A DNA stretch of 64,000 bases. Source: Paenibacillus sp. yr247. Lineage in GTDB: Bacteria > Bacillota > Bacilli > Paenibacillales > NBRC-103111. The stretch spans positions 639,566 to 703,565 of the forward strand of contig NZ_FNIF01000002.1 of the NCBI RefSeq assembly GCF_900103825.1, given 5' to 3'. The notes beneath the pieces were generated by a model that did no database searches, was not told where the DNA came from, and worked only from the letters and a program-made list of their open reading frames with translations. This document shows, one piece after another, positions 53,231 to 62,186 of this stretch (its first letter is position 1; every line of letters begins with the position of its first letter). The position numbers were made by a program, and so were the translations under genes.

Positions 53231-54702
53231 CCTTCGCTCTCCTTCTGCTGACTAAGCGGTAATGCCATGTACACGGTCGTTCCCCGCCCTATATTGCTTG
53301 ATGCGCTGATTCTCCCGCCGTGCTCTTCCATAATTTGTTTGGCTATCGCCAGTCCAAGCCCGCTTCCACCGGTAGCTGTATTGCGTGAAGGATCTGCCCG
53401 GTAGAACCTATCAAATATATGCGGAAGCGCCTCCTCCGATATGCCCTGACCGTTATCTATTATTTGAATGACGGCATAACCGTCAAGCTCTCTCACCGTT
53501 AATGTAATGCGGCAATTGCCTTCATCACTATATTTTATCGCATTCTCGATAATGTTCAGAAGTACGCGTCTGAGCTTATCACGGTCCGCTGTTACATGCA
53601 GCGGGGACTCCGTCAGCTCGGTGAGCGTGAACTGAACACCCTTTTTCTCCATATCGAACTGTAATTCCTGCGCGCAATCCTGCACAAATTGCCCGAGATC
53701 CACAGTTTCAAACTGAAAAGGGACTTTGCCCAGATCCAGCTTAGAGAACAGAAATAACTCGTCAATTAGCCGATCCATATCAGCTGCTTTATTGTAGATC
53801 GTCCGTATGTACCGATCCAGCTTATCCGGGGAATTCGTTACACCGTCCATAATGCCTTCGACATAACCCTTTATAGCCGTGACGGGAGTTTTGAGATCAT
53901 GGGAAATATTTGAAATAAGTTCCTTGCGGTTCTCTTCGTATAGAAGCTGAACCTCCACGGATTTCTTGAGCCTGCGCCGCATTTCTTCGAATGCTGTGCT
54001 AAGCTCACCGATTTCATCATCGGAATGAGGAACGATCTCGAAGTCGAGATTGCCCTCTTTGATCTCCTCCGCCGCTCGTTTGAGTGCTCTCAAAGGCTTA
54101 ATAATACTTCGTGAAACGAAGTATGTCAGCACCCCATTGGTGGCAACGAGTATGAGAATAAATGTAACGACAACGGATTTTGAAAACTGATGAAGATACT
54201 TCTGAAAGGGACTGCCGTCCAGAAAAACGAATACGGAGCCTTTGCTTTTATCCGAAAATAAAAAATCCTGCTGCCTAGTTATCCACAGGGAACCTTGATT
54301 GCGCTGAAAATGACCCGATGATGTGCCAAATGAAGGCAGCATTGAGGTATTTTCAGCCTCCCCTTGCTTAATATAAGGTGAAATATACGTTATCTCTTTA
54401 TCTTTTCGAATGATGAGACCCATATTAATCTTATGGAATCTCTCCTCCAGATCCTTCACAAACACGGGATCGAGAAAAACATCCGGCTCCGTATCCGTCT
54501 TTGCTTTCATATAAGCGACATTTTCCAGCTCTTGGTCAACGACACGCTTGATCGGATTGCCTTGGGAGAAATCGACTTGAAAGACGGACTTTAGACTCCC
54601 AAACGTTGCGATGCTGATTAAAATCACGGCTAGCCCCGAGAGCACAAGCGGTACAAGCAGCATAGCGATATATGAGAGTACCAGCCGTAAGCGAATCGAC
54701 AT
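53227..54702 (-). CDS. Sensor histidine kinase with extracytoplasmic domain and HAMP
   Basis: This 491-residue kinase has two membrane helices (about 8-35 and 176-199) bounding an extracytoplasmic domain of about 140 residues. A HAMP linker (SRSIIKPLRALKRAAEEI) follows, then a HisKA domain with His268 in ISNISHDLKTPVTAIKGYVEG and a HATPase_c domain with NIIENAIKYS and DNGQGISEEALPHIFDRFYRAD. It is 3 bp downstream of the ABC permease and overlaps the response regulator start by 4 bp. The ligand is unknown; neighbouring exporter genes suggest sensing of an envelope-acting compound. Confidence 0.94.
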   Translation of the reverse strand: MSIRLRLVLSYIAMLLVPLVLSGLAVILISIATFGSLKSVFQVDFSQGNPIKRVVDQELENVAYMKAKTDTEPDVFLDPVFVKDLEERFHKINMGLIIRKDKEITYISPYIKQGEAENTSMLPSFGTSSGHFQRNQGSLWITRQQDFLFSDKSKGSVFVFLDGSPFQKYLHQFSKSVVVTFILILVATNGVLTYFVSRSIIKPLRALKRAAEEIKEGNLDFEIVPHSDDEIGELSTAFEEMRRRLKKSVEVQLLYEENRKELISNISHDLKTPVTAIKGYVEGIMDGVTNSPDKLDRYIRTIYNKAADMDRLIDELFLFSKLDLGKVPFQFETVDLGQFVQDCAQELQFDMEKKGVQFTLTELTESPLHVTADRDKLRRVLLNIIENAIKYSDEGNCRITLTVRELDGYAVIQIIDNGQGISEEALPHIFDRFYRADPSRNTATGGSGLGLAIAKQIMEEHGGRISASSNIGRGTTVYMALPLSQQKESEG

Positions 54703-54705
54703 GGT

Positions 54706-55455
54706 TCAAATCTCCTTTTTATCAAACAAATAAAATCCTGCTGTAAAAAACAATATACTACACGCTACCAGAAACATAAAGATACTACTAATCTTACCTG
54801 TGACCATAGAGCTGCCAATCCACAACATATGCCAATCCGTGTAGGCTGTAGGCGAGTACGTCGTAATTTGCGGAATGAAAAAAGCGGCTACCTTAAACAC
54901 CAAATAAAAGAGAATACTCACGGTTAATGTTGAGCTGCTGCTGGAGAAGAACTGCGCCAGAAATACTGCTGCGATACTGAGCACTAGCAAAGGAATGAAG
55001 GCCGAGCCATAGGCGAGGAACCAGGTAGCTACAGTGCTAATGCCTCCGAAGTGTTGGAAAAACAGGGCAGAAATGATCGAAGCCAGCAAGGCGGCGATTA
55101 AATAAAACGCGAGGTACACGCTCAGCGCAATTTGCTTGGATGCGAAAACCTTGAAGCGAGTGATCGGCCGAGTGAGCGTATTCTTCATCGTGCGTTCACC
55201 CATTTCACCAGAGAATACATCGGCGGCCCCCATGAACACGAACAATGGGAGGAAAATACTTGTAAACAAACCGAGCATCACGATGGGGAAATCACCCGAT
55301 GCAATGGCTCCGATGCCGATGCCGCTTTGAAAACGCGCTAGCAGTAAGCCAGCAATTACCGGGAGAAGCAGCGTAACAGCTAGGAAGAAGATCGTTTTCT
55401 TCTTAGAGGCGAGTTTAATCGTTTCGTTCCAGACGTTGGCGGTTAGGCTATGCAT
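54706..55455 (-). CDS. ABC-2 type transporter permease
   Basis: This 249-residue membrane protein has about six helices, starting with IFFLAVTLLLPVIAGLLLARFQSG. The ABC-2 coupling stretch is MGERTMKNTLTRPITRFKVFASKQIALS. With the ATPase upstream it makes a complete small exporter of the bacitracin or lantibiotic-immunity type. It overlaps the ATPase gene by 8 bp and is followed 3 bp later by the kinase gene. Confidence 0.88.
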   Translation of the reverse strand: MHSLTANVWNETIKLASKKKTIFFLAVTLLLPVIAGLLLARFQSGIGIGAIASGDFPIVMLGLFTSIFLPLFVFMGAADVFSGEMGERTMKNTLTRPITRFKVFASKQIALSVYLAFYLIAALLASIISALFFQHFGGISTVATWFLAYGSAFIPLLVLSIAAVFLAQFFSSSSSTLTVSILFYLVFKVAAFFIPQITTYSPTAYTDWHMLWIGSSMVTGKISSIFMFLVACSILFFTAGFYLFDKKEI

Positions 55456-56185
55456 GTGCGGCGAGCCTCCTGACTTCGTTGATTTCGTGCAAGTACGCTT
55501 CTTCCAGCGTCGCGCTGCCTTTGGCTATTTCAGAGACGAGCCCCTCGCGAACAAGTCGTCCTTGATGAATGATGCCCATCCGATTACACATCAGCTCCAT
55601 TTCATGAATGAGATGGCTGGAGATGAGAAAGGTAATGCGCTCCTCAAGCGCTAGGTGCATGATGATTTCACGAATTTGAACCATCCCTTCGATATCGAGA
55701 CCATTCGTCGGCTCATCAAGAATGAGCAATTCAGGCTTCGACAACATCGCTGCTGCGAGTCCGAGTCGCTGCTTCATACCCAATGAGTAGCCCGCTACTT
55801 TTTCATGCTGAAAAGGGGTGAGCCCGACAATCTCCAGTACTTCATCCATTCGCTGCTTGCCGATCCCAGGATAAAAGCGCGCTGCTTGCTCCAGATTCCG
55901 CCTGCCGCTCATATAGGTGTAAGCTTCCGCTGTTTCAATCAGCACACCAACCTTCGCCATTGCCTGCTCATAATGCGTAGACACATCGTGACCTAAGAGC
56001 TTCACTTCGCCTTGCTGCGCTCGAGTTAAGCCGGTCATGATCTTCATGACGGTCGTTTTACCGGCGCCATTGGGTCCGAAGAACCCATAAATATCGCCTT
56101 GCTGCACCGTTATATTCACTTGATGGATGCCGCGCAAGTTATTGTATATTTTCGTAAGATTCTTAATTTCTACAACTGGTTTCAT
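55448..56185 (-). CDS. ABC transporter ATP-binding protein
   Basis: This 245-residue ATPase has Walker A GPNGAGKTT, signature YSLGMKQRLGLAAAM, Walker B LLILDEPTNGLD and switch histidine ISSHLIHEME. It is shorter than the first ABC ATPase in the window (no accessory C-terminal domain). It lies downstream of the secreted protein gene, beyond a hairpin that may lower read-through, and upstream of its permease. Confidence 0.92.
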   Translation of the reverse strand: MKPVVEIKNLTKIYNNLRGIHQVNITVQQGDIYGFFGPNGAGKTTVMKIMTGLTRAQQGEVKLLGHDVSTHYEQAMAKVGVLIETAEAYTYMSGRRNLEQAARFYPGIGKQRMDEVLEIVGLTPFQHEKVAGYSLGMKQRLGLAAAMLSKPELLILDEPTNGLDIEGMVQIREIIMHLALEERITFLISSHLIHEMELMCNRMGIIHQGRLVREGLVSEIAKGSATLEEAYLHEINEVRRLAAHA

Positions 56186-56205
56186 GACCGGGGCCGCCTT
56201 TCAGG

Positions 56206-56237
56206 AAAATGAGGAGGTCAACTTTCGTTGAAGCCTC
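56206..56237 (-). terminator. Hairpin between the secreted protein and ABC genes (attenuating terminator)
   Basis: GGAGG and CAAC pair with GTTG and CCTCC (GAGGAGGTCAAC / GTTGAAGCCTCCCC) around a TTTC loop, followed on the minus strand by ATTTTCC. It also covers a GGAGG-like segment, so it may act as a partial terminator. Confidence 0.55.
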
Positions 56238-56247
56238 CCCTAGCTTT

Positions 56248-57183
56248 CTATTCGTGCTTCTCGCCCCAGTTTTTGTGGGACTTCTCGTCAAATTTCACAA
56301 TTTCCAGCTGCTTACCGGTCAAATCAACCGTATCTGGCGTTGTCGAATTCAGACTAGACAGTGTCATGTCAACGCTCAACACCACGTCATGCGCTGTACC
56401 TTGAGCATCTTTACCCGAAATATGAATTTGCGCCGTTTGATTCGTAATGTGGTTATCCGCATCCACGCTCGCGTTTACTTCAACCTCATCCATTTTGATG
56501 TCAGAAACAAGCTGAGGCAGGCTGTTTTTGAGTGTCGATACATCAACACCTAGCGTATCTGCTTTCGTCGGCAATGGACGGTGACTGTTCTGTAACGCAC
56601 CGTGTTTTATCACCAGCGAACCGATCGTGTTCACAACAGGGGAAATTTGACTGCCAGACATTTTAAAATGAATCTCCTTCACGTTGCCTGCGGCTTCATC
56701 CATGGTGACATAGTTTTTCAGGTTACCTACCAGTGCATCAACCACATTTTCCACTTCGCTAGTTACTTGCGGGTCAGGTGTATGGTTTAATCGTTCATGA
56801 CCATTGAACTTACCCGGCATGCCTTCACCTTCCAACAACTTATACACATCGGAATCATCTGTTTTGACAATGTGCTTACCATCTTGGTTGTAAAAGTGAA
56901 TGGTTTGCTCATCCGCAGCACTTCTCACCGTTACTTCAGCGCTGCCCGCATGATTGACGCCACTGCTCTTAATGGTCGACCTTACGTTCAGTAATTGGGC
57001 CCCATTATCTTGTAAAGTCACATTCACCTGACGCGTAACATTATCTACCGCTGCTGTTTGTTTAACTGCTGATTTGAACGTCTCATAGCCGGGAGCATTT
57101 CCCACACCTGCATATACTGAAGTCACTAGCATCATGCTGCCTACCGCTACACCTAATCCCATCATCGCTAACTTCTTATTCAT
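56248..57183 (-). CDS. Secreted protein of unknown function beside an ABC/two-component operon
   Basis: This 311-residue protein has a signal peptide (about 1-25, MGLGVAVGSMMLVTSVYAG). The mature part is beta-rich and charged (SAADEQTIHFYNQDGKHIVKTDDSD, KEIHFKMSGSQISPVVNTIGSLV, DEVEVNASVDADNHITNQTAQIHISG). It has no cysteines after the signal and no recognised catalytic motif. Alternating-strand pattern suggests a lipoprotein-carrier-like or YcnI-like fold, which is speculative. It is the first gene of a transcript that continues, past a hairpin, into an ABC exporter, a kinase and a regulator. Confidence 0.75.
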   Translation of the reverse strand: MNKKLAMMGLGVAVGSMMLVTSVYAGVGNAPGYETFKSAVKQTAAVDNVTRQVNVTLQDNGAQLLNVRSTIKSSGVNHAGSAEVTVRSAADEQTIHFYNQDGKHIVKTDDSDVYKLLEGEGMPGKFNGHERLNHTPDPQVTSEVENVVDALVGNLKNYVTMDEAAGNVKEIHFKMSGSQISPVVNTIGSLVIKHGALQNSHRPLPTKADTLGVDVSTLKNSLPQLVSDIKMDEVEVNASVDADNHITNQTAQIHISGKDAQGTAHDVVLSVDMTLSSLNSTTPDTVDLTGKQLEIVKFDEKSHKNWGEKHE

Positions 57184-57323
57184 ATCTTTTTGCCTCCGCG
57201 TATTCGTACGCTTTATCTAATTTGGATGCGTTCCTCGCTTCCATGTATCCATCTTATCCCCCCAGACTTAACTCCCTCTAAAACACCTATTAACCGCGTC
57301 TAAAACAATTCTTAAATTTTTAT

Positions 57324-57372
57324 AAAAAAAGCCTCCAAAACCGCTGCATCAGCGGAGATGAAGGCTGCTATT
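57324..57372 (-). terminator. Intrinsic terminator of germinant-receptor operon 3
   Basis: On the minus strand AGCCT and CCGCTG pair with CAGCGG and AGGCT (nested stems, loop ATG), then seven T residues follow. It lies just past the gerC-type stop at 57387. Confidence 0.88.
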
Positions 57373-57386
57373 TATGGGGTGAACGG

Positions 57387-58550
57387 CTAATACTGCTTTT
57401 CCTTTTCTTTCATCTTGAGCATCCCGGAGTGTGTTAGCCTTACTTCTACCTTAATATCCCCTAATTGATACTCTTCCAGCGGTTTCTCTCCGTTACCGGT
57501 AAGCTTGGACCACTTGGAAAAAGCATGTCTATATAACACATGTTCCAGTTGATACACATCCGTATTGCGGCTTTTCCCCAGCTTAAACGTCTGCTCGATT
57601 TCCTTTGCGATTTGTTTAGCAATCTGTTTTTGCAATGTTTCTTCATCTACCATCTCTAAGATTTCGGCAATGACCGCCTTACCTTTGATGTGAATATCGA
57701 ACAAAAGTTGATCTCCTTTCATCCAAGGTGTAATGCGGGCTTCAGGCTTCTGGATGGAAACGAATTGAGCAGCCTTCCCATTCAAGAAGACGACCAAAGG
57801 CGTACGAGCAGTGCTTTTTTCTACCCATCGCGCTCCTTTGAACTGATCCTCTGACAGCCATTCCACATGATCATTTTTGCCTAACGCATATACGCCACTT
57901 ACTTCTAATTTAGGATCTGGCTTTTCATTCTTCTTCCACACGTCTTTACTAATGGCCAGGGAGGGCATCATGACCGTATTCCCAGGCTCACGAAGCCCAA
58001 CGGTCACTTTAAACAATCTAATCGGGTTAATGAGCGATCGTTGGCGATAATTGTCTACAGGCTGCATAAGAATGGAAGACATCGGGGAGGTATTGAAAAA
58101 AGGAATAACCGAAAAAATAGACTCTATCGGCTCATCCGTACTATAAACCCATTGAGTAAACCTTGTTTCACTATATCTCACGGAACCGTCCATGAATTTA
58201 CCTATGCCTTGCTTAAGTGCCTCACTTGAGAAAATATAAGCACTCACATGTCCCCAAAAGACGCGCTGCTGCGTTGTTTTGTACAAACGATTGAAAGCAT
58301 CACTCACCGTGTCTCCCACTTCACGTCCTACCCAAATCAAGGGCGGTTGCCCTGATTTACCGCCCTCCTGTTTAGCCACGCTGGAGAAGTCTAACATTTG
58401 ACAGTACACAACGTAGTGCCCTTTTTGATAATCGAAGCCTATCGCTGTAACATAATCCGTATCTTGGATCGTCTTCATATCCCAGCAGCCTGTCTGGCTA
58501 ACCAGAAGCAGCAGACCGACAACCAGCCTTCCTAAACCCTTTATGTTCAT
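57387..58550 (-). CDS. Spore germination receptor C subunit, Ger(x)C lipoprotein, operon 3
   Basis: This 387-residue lipoprotein has signal MNIKGLGRLVVGLLLLVSQTGC with a lipobox cysteine, then WDMKTIQDTDYVTAIGFDYQKG, the usual GerAC opening. The end (KQIAKEIEQTFKLGKSRNTDVYQLEHVLYRHAFSKW) matches the conserved tail. It is third in operon 3 and its ATG overlaps the A-subunit stop (ATGA). This operon lacks a small D-like gene, unlike operons 1 and 2. Confidence 0.94.
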   Translation of the reverse strand: MNIKGLGRLVVGLLLLVSQTGCWDMKTIQDTDYVTAIGFDYQKGHYVVYCQMLDFSSVAKQEGGKSGQPPLIWVGREVGDTVSDAFNRLYKTTQQRVFWGHVSAYIFSSEALKQGIGKFMDGSVRYSETRFTQWVYSTDEPIESIFSVIPFFNTSPMSSILMQPVDNYRQRSLINPIRLFKVTVGLREPGNTVMMPSLAISKDVWKKNEKPDPKLEVSGVYALGKNDHVEWLSEDQFKGARWVEKSTARTPLVVFLNGKAAQFVSIQKPEARITPWMKGDQLLFDIHIKGKAVIAEILEMVDEETLQKQIAKQIAKEIEQTFKLGKSRNTDVYQLEHVLYRHAFSKWSKLTGNGEKPLEEYQLGDIKVEVRLTHSGMLKMKEKEKQY

Positions 58551-59998
58551 GAGGATTCCTCATCATGACGCGTGTCATCCTTCGGACTCAACATCTTCGG
58601 TCTTCGCTTCATTTTGATCCAAGGCTTGGCCAATAAAGAAGGAATTATTTCCCTGAAAATAGGTGGAGACACGGGCGACAAGTAAGGAACACCGAACGAT
58701 TCTAATGTCGATAAATATAAAACAAGCCCCATGAGGGATATCATAAATCCGTAAATACCGAAAAACGTGGATACCATCAAAATCATAATCCGCAATACAG
58801 TAACGGTCCCGGCAAGTGATTGATTCACAAGGGTGTACATGGATATGGTCGATATGGAGGTAACCACTAATGTTGTGGGGCTTGTGATGCCCGAACGTAT
58901 CGCGGCGTCCCCAACAATAAGACCCCCAACGACGGTAACGGTTTGACCTACCACTTTGGGTAATCGCGCTCCAGCTTCACGGAACAATTCGAACAACAGC
59001 AGCATCATAATAAAATCCATCGGACCTGATAAGGGTAACCCCAGCCTGGATGAAGAAATAGTGGCAACTAACGGATAAGGAATTTGATCCAAATTAAAGG
59101 CGGATAACGAAATCCAAAAGCCAGGCAATAAGGCAGAAACAACCAATCCACCCAAACGCAATATACGTTCAAATGCTACATAATAGTAAGGGTTGTGTAC
59201 ATCTTCCGGCGACTTCAATATAAAAAGCAGATTCGCTGGCGCAATAAGAACCATAGGGGATCCATCCACCATGACCGCAAAACGCCCACGCAGCAGACTA
59301 TCTGCAACGAAATCGGGTCTACCGGCATAATTCAACATGGGAAAAAATGGATATTTTCGCCCGGACAGCGCTTCCTCTAATTGTGAACTGCTGATCAAGG
59401 TATCCACGTTAATTGCGCTCAAACGCTGCTTTGCTTCCTGAAGCACATCAGAATCGATTATATCGTTGATGTAAAGAAGAGCGACTGTAGTTTGGCTCCT
59501 CTTGCCGATTCGCATCTTCTCACAGCATAGACTGCGTGACAGCAAGCGCTTGCGCACAAGCGCCATATTCGTGATGACACTCTCCGTGAACGCATCTCGC
59601 GGACCTTTGATGGATGTCTCTGTGCTCGACTCTTCTGGTGACCGGTTCGGTGGTGCAGCAATATCTAGGGCATATATCAATTGCGTTTCTTCGAAAAACA
59701 GTATAAGCTCTCCCGCATAGACAGAAACCGTGATCGCATCCATCGTGTTTGAACCGGTAATTTCATTCAACTGCAGCATCGTATTCACATCTAATCTAGA
59801 CGCATTTCCATCGAGCTCAGGATGAAACAGACCTTGAAGCTTAGGCAGTACCAGATTTTCAATATGATCCATATTGGTCATACCTTCACAGTATATAAGT
59901 AATACCTGTTGATTCCGTCGAGCATCCGCTATTTGGTAAGACTTCACAACTACATCGCACGACAATACAAACCATTCTCGCAAATCTTGCTCCTTCAC
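58547..59998 (-). CDS. Spore germination receptor A subunit (GerA family), operon 3
   Basis: This 483-residue A subunit has the N-terminal hallmarks IKGPRDAFTESVITNMALVRKRLLSRSL and KRSQTTVALLYINDIIDSD, a central KYPFFPMLNYAGRPDFVADSLLRGRFAVMVDG, and the C-terminal membrane part PLSGPMDFIMMLLLFELFREAGARLP and GGLIVGDAAIRSGITS. The GTG at 59998 is used, directly abutting the B-subunit stop, with AAAGGAG about 12 bp upstream. It is more divergent from A1 and A2 than they are from each other in the FFPML region. Confidence 0.93.
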   Translation of the reverse strand: MKEQDLREWFVLSCDVVVKSYQIADARRNQQVLLIYCEGMTNMDHIENLVLPKLQGLFHPELDGNASRLDVNTMLQLNEITGSNTMDAITVSVYAGELILFFEETQLIYALDIAAPPNRSPEESSTETSIKGPRDAFTESVITNMALVRKRLLSRSLCCEKMRIGKRSQTTVALLYINDIIDSDVLQEAKQRLSAINVDTLISSSQLEEALSGRKYPFFPMLNYAGRPDFVADSLLRGRFAVMVDGSPMVLIAPANLLFILKSPEDVHNPYYYVAFERILRLGGLVVSALLPGFWISLSAFNLDQIPYPLVATISSSRLGLPLSGPMDFIMMLLLFELFREAGARLPKVVGQTVTVVGGLIVGDAAIRSGITSPTTLVVTSISTISMYTLVNQSLAGTVTVLRIMILMVSTFFGIYGFMISLMGLVLYLSTLESFGVPYLSPVSPPIFREIIPSLLAKPWIKMKRRPKMLSPKDDTRHDEESS

Positions 59999-61090
59999 TT
60001 AAGCATTCTTCTCCTTTCGTCTTATAGGCAGGATGGACATCGCAAGCATGATAAGAAGCAAACCTAGGCCTGTTCCAAACATAAAGGGATAATACCAATT
60101 TTGAATCAGGAGCACTATCCCGTTGTCTGAGGTTGGATACAAGCTTACTGCCAGGAAAAACAGGCTAATACCTGCCATGATTAGGGTCCGTGTACGCTTT
60201 TTTTTAATGCCAATCACATCCACACTAAGAAACATCAGCATCGACGTCCGAACACAAGCACCCGATATCCATTGGAAAATAGAAAAAAAATCCAAATGAG
60301 AGACATATTTCCCCACGGTGACCATACGCCATTGTTCGTATGCCGGATACCTTAAATCAGCCGCTTCAAAGGGACCAAATATGGCAATGGCGCCCGTTAA
60401 CGGTCCTACGGTAAGTCCAATTACACATAATGCGAGAATGCATAAAGAGGACAACCGAATACGCGTATCCACATGATGCTGGAGGAATACGATACTTAAC
60501 AGCTCGAATGAAGCGCCGCAAGTAAGCATGATGGATGTAAGCGTAGGTCCATAACCATGTGTAAATAAAGGGGTAAGCAAGCTGTAATCTTTAAATTGGA
60601 AATTAGAACCCATCACAAAATATCCTAAAAAAATGACTACTGGCAGTAAGATGCCTGAGGTGACCGCAATGGCTCGCATCCCTGCTCGAGCGGCAAAAAA
60701 GCAAAATATCATAAACACAAGGCTAATCATGAGTGGCGGTGTCCGAGGCAAATAGGACACATGTGTCCATGTCACCACATCTTTTAAGGTAATAAAAGCA
60801 TGTATCAAGAATATGGAAATGAGTCCCCATTTGAACAGAAAAACTACCGTCTTCCCAAATCTTTGTTTGATCCATTCCATCATATTCAGCTGTTTAGTAC
60901 GTTTAACAACGATGTAAAGCAGACATACCCAGATGAGCAAAGGAATAAGGGAAGCCGATGCGCCGACCCAGGAATCACGCTTACCGAAATGCAGCAGCAC
61001 GGGAATTAATAAGACATGGTTCGTAATGCCAATTGAGAGGATTAAGACAAAGTACAGTTGAAGTGCAGTAATTTTCCTAGTTACATACAT
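59999..61090 (-). CDS. Spore germination receptor B subunit (GerB family), operon 3
   Basis: This 363-residue membrane protein with about ten helices begins MYVTRKITALQLYFVLILSIGIT and has the TLKDVVTWTHVSYLPRTPPLM loop, both typical of GerB. The end (NWYYPFMFGTGLGLLLIMLAMSILPIRRKEK) is a normal short tail with no extra helices. GGGAGGAAA lies about 11 bp upstream of the ATG. It is the first gene of operon 3; gene order B-A-C differs from the A-C-D-B order of operons 1 and 2. Confidence 0.92.
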   Translation of the reverse strand: MYVTRKITALQLYFVLILSIGITNHVLLIPVLLHFGKRDSWVGASASLIPLLIWVCLLYIVVKRTKQLNMMEWIKQRFGKTVVFLFKWGLISIFLIHAFITLKDVVTWTHVSYLPRTPPLMISLVFMIFCFFAARAGMRAIAVTSGILLPVVIFLGYFVMGSNFQFKDYSLLTPLFTHGYGPTLTSIMLTCGASFELLSIVFLQHHVDTRIRLSSLCILALCVIGLTVGPLTGAIAIFGPFEAADLRYPAYEQWRMVTVGKYVSHLDFFSIFQWISGACVRTSMLMFLSVDVIGIKKKRTRTLIMAGISLFFLAVSLYPTSDNGIVLLIQNWYYPFMFGTGLGLLLIMLAMSILPIRRKEKNA

Positions 61091-61275
61091 AGGCTATAGG
61101 CTTTCCTCCCACATTGGTATTAGGTGGAAACTTTTACAGTTAAGTTATCCAATCCATGTGGATTTATGCAGTGCTGCAGAGTAGATATAGACGCTTGTCT
61201 AAATTAGGTCATGAAGTTGATCTTTATTACATAAAGTAAGTTAATGTGGAACCTTATCTAAGATGGGGTGAAAGG

Positions 61276-61932
61276 ATGTTTACTGAACAAGAAAAGGAAG
61301 CTTTGTACAAGAGCATTTATACAAGAAGGGATGTCCGAACATTTTTATCGGATCCTATTCCGGAAGAAACGATAATGAGATTGTTAAATGCCGCGCACCA
61401 TGGACCTTCAGTGGGGTTTATGCAACCATGGAATTTTATATTAATTTCTACTGATAAAGTTAAAGTGCGTTTGGCTTGGGCGGCAGATAAAGAGAGACGG
61501 GCGTTAGCTATTCATTATGAAGATTCAAGGCAAGACGAGTTTCTAAATCTAAAGATCGAGGGAATCAAGCAGGCCCCTCTTACGATTTGCGTTACTTGTG
61601 ACCCAACTCGTGGCGGTTCTCATGTTTTAGGAAGAAATTCTATACCAGAGACAGATATAATGTCCGTTGCTTGTGCGATTCAAAACATGTGGTTAGCGGC
61701 GTGTGTAGAGGGATTAGCTATGGGTTGGGTAAGTTTCTATAAGAAAAATGATGTACGAGATATCTTAGGAATACCTCCTCATATTGATCCAGTAGCCTTG
61801 CTATCCATTGGATTTACAGATAACTATCCAGAGAAACCTATTTTGGAGACAGCCAATTGGGAAAAACGCAGGAGCTTGAATAAATTGATATTTAGCGAGA
61901 CTTGGGGAAATCCAAAAGTTGACACCGTCTAG
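61276..61932 (+). CDS. bluB: 5,6-dimethylbenzimidazole synthase (BluB)
   Basis: This 218-residue flavoenzyme converts reduced FMN and oxygen to 5,6-dimethylbenzimidazole, the lower ligand of cobalamin. The BluB hallmarks are RRDVRTFLSDPIPEET, AHHGPSVGFMQPWNFILI, and PETDIMSVACAIQNMWLAACVEGLAMGWVSF. General nitroreductases lack this SVGFMQPW motif. The ATG at 61276 follows GGGGTGA; a GTG at 61246 is an alternative. It is a single gene with no other cobalamin gene in view. Confidence 0.9.
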   Translation: MFTEQEKEALYKSIYTRRDVRTFLSDPIPEETIMRLLNAAHHGPSVGFMQPWNFILISTDKVKVRLAWAADKERRALAIHYEDSRQDEFLNLKIEGIKQAPLTICVTCDPTRGGSHVLGRNSIPETDIMSVACAIQNMWLAACVEGLAMGWVSFYKKNDVRDILGIPPHIDPVALLSIGFTDNYPEKPILETANWEKRRSLNKLIFSETWGNPKVDTV

Positions 61933-61963
61933 GTGCCAGAGGAGGCCTAGTCTGAACACAATA

Positions 61964-61995
61964 AAACCGCCCTCCGATCCATCGGAAGGCGGTTC
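61964..61995. terminator. Intrinsic terminator between bluB and yjcZ
   Basis: AACCGCCTTCCGAT pairs with ATCGGAGGGCGGTT around a short loop and runs into TTTTATT on the minus strand, fitting the end of the small yjcZ-type transcript. Confidence 0.82.
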
Positions 61996-62013
61996 CCCTG
62001 CATTCTATTAATA

Positions 62014-62094
62014 TTAGAATGTTGCAAGAATGATGACCAACAGAATGTAAAGTACCAGAACAACAGCTGTGCTAGAATATCCAACGCCTGACAT
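62014..62094 (-). CDS. YjcZ-family sporulation microprotein (26 residues)
   Basis: This tiny gene encodes MSGVGYSSTAVVLVLYILL and a few more hydrophobic residues ending ATF. The Gly-Tyr-Ser-rich start followed by one membrane helix is the pattern of YjcZ-type sporulation proteins common in Bacillales. GGGAGGAAT lies 4 bp upstream of the ATG and a good terminator follows the stop, so the gene is well formed despite its length. It is expected to be expressed during sporulation; its molecular role is unknown. Confidence 0.8.
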   Translation of the reverse strand: MSGVGYSSTAVVLVLYILLVIILATF

Positions 62095-62186
62095 GGTTAT
62101 TCCTCCCTTCTGCTCGCTGAAACCTGATCTTTGTTGTTGCATGATATATCCTATGTCGGGCAGGGCATTTATGTATGGACGGATGT

